From Jacaranda mimosifolia (lineage: Eukaryota; Streptophyta; Magnoliopsida; Lamiales; Bignoniaceae), in the NCBI GenBank assembly GCA_018894105.1, contig CM032127.1, positions 7,704,223-7,768,222 of the forward strand: 64,000 bases of DNA. Reading direction: 5' to 3'. Each line of letters opens with the position of its first letter. Position 1 is the first letter of the stretch. A program made the translations under genes and the position numbers. Below the pieces are notes generated by a model that was not told where the DNA came from, did no database searches, and was given only the letters and a program-made list of their open reading frames with translations. Below, in pieces: positions 56,158 to 64,000 of this stretch.

Positions 56158-59100
56158 GGCCGGTCTATTTTTTAAATTATATTTATTTTGTGAGATAATA
56201 TGAATGATAAAAATAGATAATTATTTTCATGTTTATTTTGATGAATAATAATATTGGAATAAAATTTAAAAAACTAAAATATCCTCAATTAAAATATTTA
56301 TTTATTTATTTAACATAGAGAAATTCCTCTATTCCAACACAACATCCAACTATTTTATTCTTCCCAAATATAAAGAAATTAATTTTACTCCATTCCAATA
56401 CAATATTCATAAACATAAAAACAAAATCTTGAAATTCAAATTATTTAAGGTAAAGTTGTTTTTTTTTTTAAAATCAATATCATTACCTCAATTATAATTA
56501 TAATTATATATATTTATCTTTCAATTATTTTAAAAATAAATATATTTTTTAATTACTATATTGGCATAAAATTATATTTTTTAATAATAAAATTTTATAT
56601 GATAATTATTAATCAAACAAAATTTTTACAAAAATATTTTTATAATAAAATTTATTTTTCTCAAAAAAGAATACCAAAAATAATGTAACACCCCAACTTT
56701 CGGATTATAAATTGTAAATAATTGTGTTAACAAAATAATAGGCGGATCAAATAAATTATGTTTGGTATTTGCTTAAATTAAATTAATTAAAGTTTAGGTA
56801 GGAATATTGGGAATCGAAGGATTTAATCGTAAATAAGAAGAGGGATTAATTGCCAAAAATTATAAAATTCAGGGGATCAATGTGAGAAGATTAAAAGTTT
56901 AAGGGCTTTAAAATAAATCAGTTTGGACTTAATTAACTAAAATTAGAAGGGATAGGGATCAATTTGTGAAAAATAAAACTTTAAAGGGCTAAATTGAAGA
57001 CTAGGGACTAAACTAAAAGGCGGTTAAAAGTGCTAGGGTCAGTTGAAGTCGGCCAAAAAGTTATGGGATCAAATTCAAGAAGTCCAAAAATATTTCTATA
57101 TATACAATTGAGGACAGAATTTCTTCTAATTCTCAAACCCTACCCTTACTCATCCTAAACTCAGTTCTCTTCCATTTTAACTCCAAATCAAAATTCAAAG
57201 ACACATTTAGATTCCTCTCAACTCAAGAAATCCTACCATACCAAAAATATTTCAAAACAACCAATAAAAATGGCTAGAAAATGAGGTTGACAATGGACAA
57301 ATGGTGGTGGTTACAGGTTGCTAGTCTCTGGTGGCAAAAATGAAGGGTGAAATGTGACAAGCTCGACGATTAGAGCACAACAGTGTGTTCAATTTTGAAT
57401 TTTGGTGGCTGACGGTGAAGTAATTATGATAGCAAAGTAGTGGCAGTTTTAGTTCAATTTGCTGGCAAGGAGGAGGCATACAACAAAATTGGTTGTGGGC
57501 TTTTAACGGGCTCGACGAGATGCACCTTTCGGTCCAGTTGGTTTGCACCCAGGTGACAGTCGATGGCGGTGCTGCGGTGGCGGTGCTCTAGTGGCGGCTT
57601 TGGCAGCGGTTGACCAGATTGCTCCAAATTTAATTTTTGATGTGGTGGGACTAATTCTAGGCTGTGATTTGGACTCAGACCCAGTCCAATTTGGTCAGTT
57701 TTGATTTTATCAAATTAATTAGCCTTGATTTGATATGATTGAGTTATATTATAATGAAATTAGGTGCATGAATCAATATTAAGCGACATAGATGGTAAAT
57801 TAAGACTTTGTTATGAATTGAAATACTAGCCTTAGAATGATACGACTTTCGTTGGAAATTATTAAGTTAGATTGATATAGTTGGGGAAGTTGAAGATAAC
57901 AGTATTGAGAAACTATTCTCCAACTCGAAGAATTCTTGAGTTGGAATTGAGAATTCTGAGCTAAAGTATTTTTAGGCTTTGTGGTATGGAAACAAGATTA
58001 GATGTTACAACAGGATGGAATAAGTTAAAGACTAAATCTTAATAAAGATACTAGGTATAAACATATATATGATTCAAAGAGTTATATAATAATGATTTAG
58101 GTTATCATACGATACAATCTTGGATTGACTATGAAACAAGGGCTTGAGCATTGTAACGGTCAGGAATCCTTTGCATTGATTAGGTGAGGTTTATACTAGC
58201 TTTCTTTACTGGGAAAAGAACATATACATTTGTTAATATATATTGATTGCTTGATTATGTTTGAATTGAGATTCAAATCATTGTTTGTTCATTCTATATT
58301 ATTCTATCGTTTCTGTGTCGAACTTTGACCGTCTATCTAAAGTAAACTGCTCTTCCTTGCATGTAATTCTTGTGCTATTGTTATTCAATATATTAACCTA
58401 TCTAGCAACATGATATTGCTTTATGATCTTAGCTATCTATTCAAATTTGGTATATGTTTCATACCTTTACATTTTGGTACATTGATTCTGTGACACTCTA
58501 GCATGAACCTGATAAGTTGGCTAAGTACCTCATATCGTCCTATTTTTGAGAAATCCATTCATCCTTCGTACTGTTTTACTTTCAGTGTATTTGTCTCTGA
58601 ATTCCTACACTGAATTTTAGAAGTAGCTTGAACAAAATTTGAAACATGTATTTTCTAAATAATATGCTCTTCTGGAAATAATATGAAAAGTATCATTTGA
58701 ATTCGGAAACTTCTGTTAATCTCACATGAACTGAATTTTTCAAAGGTTTGAAACTATGATTTAAATAATCTATTCTTGACCCAATCGCCGAATCTTTTGA
58801 TACTATTGTGAGGCATTCTTGCGGACTTGCCATTACTGATTAACTAATTAGTCTATTACTGAACTTTATAGTATTTTCATAACTAAGTTGAAATTTATTC
58901 TATTTTATATGGCGATTGTGGCATAAAAGAAATCGTGTTAACTGTTGGGACTCTTGTGCTTATACATGTGATTAAAATATCCTTAGGGCACATTTTGGGA
59001 CCACAAGACTGGTTGGCAAGATGATCGAGACGGCAATGGGCTATCGGTGGCTGGTCTATCCACCACCAGGACTTGATTTGCGATCTCAACTTTTGGACAG

Positions 59101-59902
59101 TCGGAGGTTGGCTATCGCTTGAAGCTTGATCGGGGAGGATCATTTCCTATTGATTCGTGCTGCATAGGTTTGGTAAGTTGGCCGTTCGTCGAGGCAATAT
59201 AAGGGGTCAGGTTGTTCTACAGTCGGATTGGTTACACAGAATACTAGGGGTTATAAGGGGGAAGGTCATTCCACGGTTGGATACGTAAAACTGTCCCTTG
59301 TAGAGTCAGTTTTATTAAACTAAATGAAATCTTGAATTTTGAATATGAGCTCTTTACAACTCAACACATTTTCGTACACTCGATTGTTTAAATTAACTTA
59401 GCTCCCTTGACATTTACTTGTAGTTGTTGTAAGTCGGACTGATATTATTCTATACTGTATATTCATTGTTATTATTGTTCCTATAACTTGATCATTACCT
59501 CGCTAAGTCATTCGGACTAGTTGTTATGGATATTATTCTGGGCTTATGATCTTGTTCATCACCTAAATTGTTACAGACTTATGTTTGGCATTCAGACTAT
59601 TGGGGAAAAAAAAAAGTTACCAGTGAAATTTTGACCAAGGTAGCATGTCGAACGGTAAATAAGTTATATAAAAAAATAATTTGTCCCTAAAAATCTAACA
59701 ACAAGAATAATTAATTTGAAATCTACAATAAAATTTATTTCCATCAAAATATTTTCAAACAAATTTTTTTATTCCCAACCTATTTTCCACTTTTCTGTAG
59801 AATAAAAACAAACATTCACCCATTTCCATATTCTCACTCTTAAAATGTTATCTTCTAAAACATCTTTTCAAAATTCACCAAAAAATTAAACAAACAAAGC
59901 CC
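56158..59902. mobile_element. Possible MITE split by a gypsy LTR
   Basis: The outer ends GGCCGGTCTATTTTTTAA (56158) and the inverse of TTAAACAAACAAAGCCC (59902) are weakly inverted and the AT-rich arms look alike. Only a weak 3-bp flank (TAA, TAC) is present, so this is tentative. Confidence 0.3.
56684..59640 (+). mobile_element. Gypsy LTR (Tekay-like), apparently without a clean 3' end
   Basis: It begins TGTAACACCCCAACTTTCGG. It has the same layout as the other big gypsy LTRs: a TATATATAC-like promoter region near 57098, G-rich GGTGGCGGTG stretches at 57570-57610, and CTCGCTAAGTCATTCGGACT near 59500, which corresponds to CTCACTAAGTCTTTGGACTT in the solo LTR. No GGGTGTTACA end is found, so the right boundary is approximate. 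No internal domain adjoins. Confidence 0.65.
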
Positions 59903-60237
59903 TACTTTTTTGGAAGATCAGAACAAACACACAGATATCTAATGGTCTCTTCGAACAAAGATATCCTACTACTTTCAATTGTCTGTAAATCAATGATCAC
60001 AAAGTTTTGTCTATACTATTGTTTTCTCTACCTTTCTTTTTGCGTTGTGCTAGAATGTTCTACACTTCTATCTAAAGCATTTATCTTCACGAGACTCCTC
60101 TTTCAACCCTCATATTATTCCGCCGGTGCCCCTACCACCCACTGTTGTCACCTCTTCATCCTTAGTCTAGTAGCTAGCTACTCCTAACCATCAACCTCAT
60201 TTTTGGCCTCCCATTTGCACTTTGTCTAAGTCGACGA
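59903..60237. other. Short spacer
   Basis: It includes a C-rich stretch (60100-60245) that resumes after the hAT element at 61498. An 81-codon frame (59942-60187) has no recognisable features. Confidence 0.4.
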
Positions 60238-60245
60238 CTCCACCC

Positions 60246-61497
60246 TAGAGGTGTCAAATGAGCCGGGCCGAGCCAGCCCGGCTCGTTTAACAGACGGTTA
60301 ATGGCGGTCCCGAGCCGAGCCGGGCCGGCTCGCGGGCCGTTCACAGTCCGGACCGTGACGGGCTGAAAATTGAAAAGTCCGGCTCGGCTCAAAACCAACC
60401 CACTATATAGGTGAGCTGATTTATATATGAGCTGAGCTAGGCGGTCCAGCTTGCGAGCTGGCTCGCGGTCTGGCTAGTGAGCCGGCTCGCGGGTTGGCCC
60501 GCGAGTTTCTTTCTTTTTTTTTTTTTTTTTGAAAATGAATTTAAAATTTTGAAGTTTTTATATTTATGTGATTATTAATGTTTTTTTCAACACTTATACT
60601 TTTTTAAAAGACTTAATAATTTATACTTATATGATTTTTAATATTTTACAACAGTTAAATTTTTATAAAAATTTAGAAATTTATACTTATATTAATTTTT
60701 TTTATCAATTATATTCTTCCAAAAACACCACCAAATAAGGTGGTGAGGGGTTTGGCATGGACCCCTCTACCCGTCATTAATTTAGAAAAAATAATTACAT
60801 AAAGGTGGATTTGACCAAATCTCTAAATGAAAGTACATAATAATAACAAAAAAAAAAAAAAAACAACTTTGTAATATCTAAACATCTAAACATGTCCAAT
60901 GATAAACCGATTGTTTACTCAAGTGATCTAAATCGCTCTCGGATTGAGATGCGATGGTGGATGCAGTTTCAAGTCATTCTTCATCATCTTCTTCAAATTG
61001 AGACAATATGGTCTTCACCGTTCTCAAATTTTTTTTTATAATTTATAATTTAAAAATTAAAATTTCTTAATTATTGATTTATACATTTATAAAGTAATAA
61101 ATTAAATTATACATTCTTAATTATAAATTATAAATTATAAATTTATAGTCTTTTAAAATTAATAATTTGTAATTTGTAATTTAAAAATTATAAATTCTTA
61201 AATTTTTAAAAATTATAATTTATAATTTAAATTAAAAAAATATTGCGGGCTAAGCGGGCTAGCCCGCGTAGCTCGTGAGCTGGCTCGTTTAGCCCGCGAG
61301 CTGGGTTAGCCCACGGTCCTTCACGGTCCGTGGACCGAGCCGATCCCGGGTTGCAAAATTTAAGCTCGAGACGGGTTTTCAAGCTAGCCGGTCCAGCCGA
61401 ACCCATATTAAAAAATTAAACAAGCTGAGTTGGGCCGATTTTTTTTGCGAGCTGGACCGGGCTGGACCGGTCCGCCCGGCCCATTTTGACACCTCTA
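60246..61497. mobile_element. hAT-type non-autonomous element F, complete
   Basis: It starts TAGAGGTGTCAAATGAGCC and ends CATTTTGACACCTCTA, 1252 bp, flanked on both sides by CTCCACCC (60238-60245 and 61498-61505), a perfect 8-bp target duplication. The GC-rich ends are dense in GAGCCGGGCC, GGCTCG and GCCCGCGAG words in both orientations around an AT-rich centre. It is the same family as element D and encodes no transposase. Confidence 0.95.
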
Positions 61498-61611
61498 CTC
61501 CACCCCCATCCTCATTCTACCTCTGGCCGCTGCCGCCGCCACAACCCACCATCACCTTTTTCTTATTCCTCTTTCTTTTTCTTCTTGATTAATTTGTACA
61601 AATTGTAAAAA

Positions 61612-61938
61612 ATGTCTAATCTTGGAACTGCAACGTCCTGGATAAAGTGGGAAATAGACAAGATCAAGGTTTACAACAGAACTAGGGCACCAAAAATACT
61701 GAAGGATTCCTATATGCATAATCCCGCTTAGAGGGTGGTTTTTTATGGCTGCTTAATTCATGATATTCCTGCCCATGAGGACAAACTTCTTGATCCCATG
61801 GAATTTTTTAAGGAGTGTTTAAAGAAAGGGAAACCTTAAGAGATTTATGTCAATATTGATGGAAACACGCCAACGAACCTGCCGCCCTTGGAGTTGGAAC
61901 ATGAAGACTTCATAATCAACAAGGAGATTTTTTTTTTT
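61612..61938 (+). pseudogene. Unidentified protein pseudogene with two in-frame stops
   Basis: From ATG 61612 one frame reads about 108 codons of protein-like sequence (SWIKWEIDKIKVYNRTRAPK, VVFYGCLIHDIPAHEDKLLD, IYVNIDGNTPTNLPPLELEH). TAG interrupts it at codon 40 and TAA at about codon 74, and it degenerates at a T run near 61926. Composition (lysine, aspartate, proline) is unlike the AT-rich noise around it, so it is likely a relic of a real gene. I do not recognise the family. Confidence 0.6.
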
Positions 61939-62729
61939 TTTTATGAATGATGGTCGTATCACCCATACCTTTTCTGCAGCAAAAAAAGAAACCAATGTCT
62001 CTCCGGTTTAATCTACTATTGTAATCTCTCTCTCTCTTTGGCCTTCTCTATTTTTTCCCTACACATTTGGTCCGCATGTATAATCCATGGTTCCCTAGAA
62101 AAAGATTAACTACCGTTGTCATTTTTCTGCTCAAGTCATTCTTCCATCTAATTAATTGTAAATGTTTGAGAATGAAGAATGACAAACACAGATGCTTGTT
62201 TGGCAGATTTGAGTTCTGGGATAGCATTAGGACCTAATGCAAAGGAAATCACTCTGGCTGGTCCAAATTGAAATTTTTGTTGATTGTTGCCCTTTAAATT
62301 TATGATAGAGGCTTTTCATAGGAGATTTGTAATTATAGGACAATGGAAGAGGAATGAAGTGTGTTTGGTGTGTATGAGATCTAAGGTTTCAGTTTGTCGT
62401 GTGTTCACGTGTTTAAAAGAAAAGAAAAGAATAAAAAAAGAGTTATTTCATTTTTAATTGTTATTATGGTGAGTCAAACATTCATGTTGTATTTGTGTCT
62501 CCAATAGAAAAAGGAAAAGGAAAAAAAATGTTGTATTTGTATCATTTCAAATCATTGTAATTTTCCTTTGCCTTCTTCCAGTAATTATGTTTCATTATTG
62601 TGGTGAATCTAAATGTCTATTATATTTCACTAATTCCAAATGGACAATATTTCTATTTTTTTTCTGTCATGACATACCTAATCTTAGCGTTTTTTTTTTT
62701 TTCCGTTTCTTTCTTTCAATGATATGATG
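61939..62729. other. Gene-free spacer
   Basis: It contains a CT run near 62025 and an A-rich or purine block around 62418-62530. No gene was seen. Confidence 0.45.
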
Positions 62730-63362
62730 TGTTACAATTTGAGCTGGGTATTGGCCCGTGGCCCAAATTAGGTATTGGGCCATAGCCTAAAACTAGTTGA
62801 TTGGGTTTTAACCCGTTGTTCAAATAAGTATTCATATTTGACAGGCTTATTGGATAAGCATGACCTTTGGATAAGTATGACTCTTGGATAAGCATAAGCT
62901 TATGGATAAGCATCAGCTATTCGCTTATGGCTAAGCATTATCCATTGGCTTATGAATAAGCATCATCTGTTGGCTTTTGGATAGAGCCAAAAGTTTTTTA
63001 AGCAATCTTCTTTGAGGGGCCCACTTTACCCTTATAAATAGGGGCCTAAGCTCTTAAGGAGGGAGATATAAGAGAGAGATACAAAATATAAGAGAGTGAA
63101 GAGAAGTTTAAAACTTTCGATATCCTCTGCAAATCTCTACAGTACTTTCTTGAGTAATCACCCAGAGACCCAAGGCCCTAGTGTATGAAAATAGTATATT
63201 GCTTTGGTAGTAATCTATAACACGTAGTTAAAAGAACTAAAAGGCTAGTAGCCGAGTTGAATCCAACGAGGGTTGTCCTTTATTCCTCTACTGTATAATC
63301 ATGTATGTTTTGGCCTATCTGAATTAACTATGTGTTAATTAATGCACTCATAAAATCCAACA
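62730..63362 (+). mobile_element. Solo LTR, probably copia
   Basis: It starts TGTTACAATTTGAGC and ends AAAATCCAACA, 633 bp, with TGATG on both sides (62725-62729 and 63363-63367), a perfect 5-bp target duplication. A promoter-like TTATAAATAGGGG lies at 63034-63046, so it reads on the plus strand. Several GGATAAGCAT units (62850-62970) form a small degenerate tandem array upstream of it. Confidence 0.9.
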
Positions 63363-63431
63363 TGATGGAACTAAGTGAGTGTAAATACACCTAATTTTCC
63401 AAATGATTTTTATTTTGATTGCAGTGTATGT

Positions 63432-64000
63432 TGTAATTGGCACACATTTAATTGATATTTGGGTGCTAATTACATGTTGAAGAGATGTTTTATTTCTTTA
63501 GATTAGTGCTAATTATCGGTTGGAATCCACAGATATTTAAAGTGTGAAAGAGGAGTATAATAAACATAAATTCTATTCGTGAGAGTTGTCCCACAATGTA
63601 ATCAAGATAAAGATGTGGAACTTGTGGGAGTATAAAACATTTTTTTCTTTCTTGTCCTACATTGAAAATAAAAGAAAAGCATAGGATACTATATTAGTAT
63701 ATATAATACTAACCAAAGTTGTCCCACATTGGAATTCCTTAAAAAGTGCACTCCTTCTAGCACTTATATATTAGTCCGCTAAGTGTAGGCTATAACAACC
63801 ACAACAAAAAATTCTCTTCCATCCCTCCATTATATTTAATAGTGTTGTTTATCATTTTCTGGCAACTGAGTGGTGGTCGAGATGAAACTTTTTGGAATGC
63901 ACCAAAAGGCTTATGAGACGGTCTTATTCTGAAGGAAGTTTTGCTCCACCTTTTACACTAATAGGGGCGATAATATCTTCAAGGCAAATCAGATTCTGGT
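63432..64000 (+). mobile_element. Start of a copia LTR running off the window
   Basis: It starts TGTAATTGGCACAC and follows the LTR at 22267-23179 (opposite strand) throughout: GATTAGTGCTAATTA, GATGTGGAACTTGTGG, CCCACATTGG and TATCTTCAAGGCAAAT near the window end. About 340 bp of the LTR, and any internal region, lie outside. Confidence 0.88.

Noticed and set aside
1..64000. tRNA, rRNA, riboswitch, CRISPR or bacterial gene clusters
   Set aside because: None seen on either strand. The tRNA-like word at 50170-50181 is a retrotransposon primer site.

Overview
The window looks like nuclear DNA of a flowering plant, probably a woody or other eudicot. It is AT-rich, has long gene-free stretches, and is filled with plant-type Ty1/copia and Ty3/gypsy LTR retrotransposons, CACTA and hAT transposons, MITEs and a plant endogenous pararetrovirus. 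The exon fragments have plant splice sites. No bacterial operon, ribosome binding site, tRNA, rRNA or CRISPR array was seen. Almost all the sequence is mobile DNA; ordinary gene content is very small.

Region by region. 0.3-2.0 kb: a decayed copia 3' end and LTR between two 300-bp direct repeats. 2.4-4.1 kb: a truncated duplicate of the membrane-protein gene locus found again at 20.3-25.6 kb. 4.35-7.74 kb: a complete non-autonomous CACTA element with GGT target duplications. 8.0-19.0 kb: a solo gypsy LTR (target duplication TAAAT) split by a Tat-lineage gypsy element (target duplication CATGG). The Tat element lies on the minus strand and carries an antisense gag-like ORF, internal tandem repeats and three LTRs, two of them abutting. 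20.9-23.2 kb: a deleted copia element that stops 75 bp from the TATA box of the only intact-looking gene, a 171-residue, three-membrane-span protein of unknown function at 23.5 kb. 26.05-29.4 kb: a decayed endogenous pararetrovirus (Caulimoviridae, Florendovirus-like). 29.4-31.8 kb: three hAT-type elements, one inside another. 32.1-32.8 kb: a MITE cluster. 34.9-35.2 kb: a small membrane-protein gene broken by a frameshift.

36.2-53.65 kb is a nest. A palindromic hAT element is split by a chromovirus (Tekay/Del-like gypsy) with 2.8-kb LTRs. One LTR is itself split by a CACTA-like element and by another hAT element. The CACTA-like element has captured exons of two unrelated host genes in the same orientation: the first four exons of an RHD3/SEY1-type ER-fusion GTPase, then three consecutive exons of histidinol dehydrogenase. 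This is the most interesting object in the window, because it could be transcribed as a chimera. 54-64 kb: MITEs, a further gypsy LTR, a complete 1.25-kb hAT element (8-bp target duplication CTCCACCC), an unidentified pseudogene, a solo LTR (target duplication TGATG), and the start of a copia LTR that runs off the window.

The genes do not form a pathway. The picture is successive insertion into a locus already duplicated, with paralogous copies inside the window acting as empty-site controls for several insertions. Homology statements rest on motifs recognised by eye. No alignment or database search was run.
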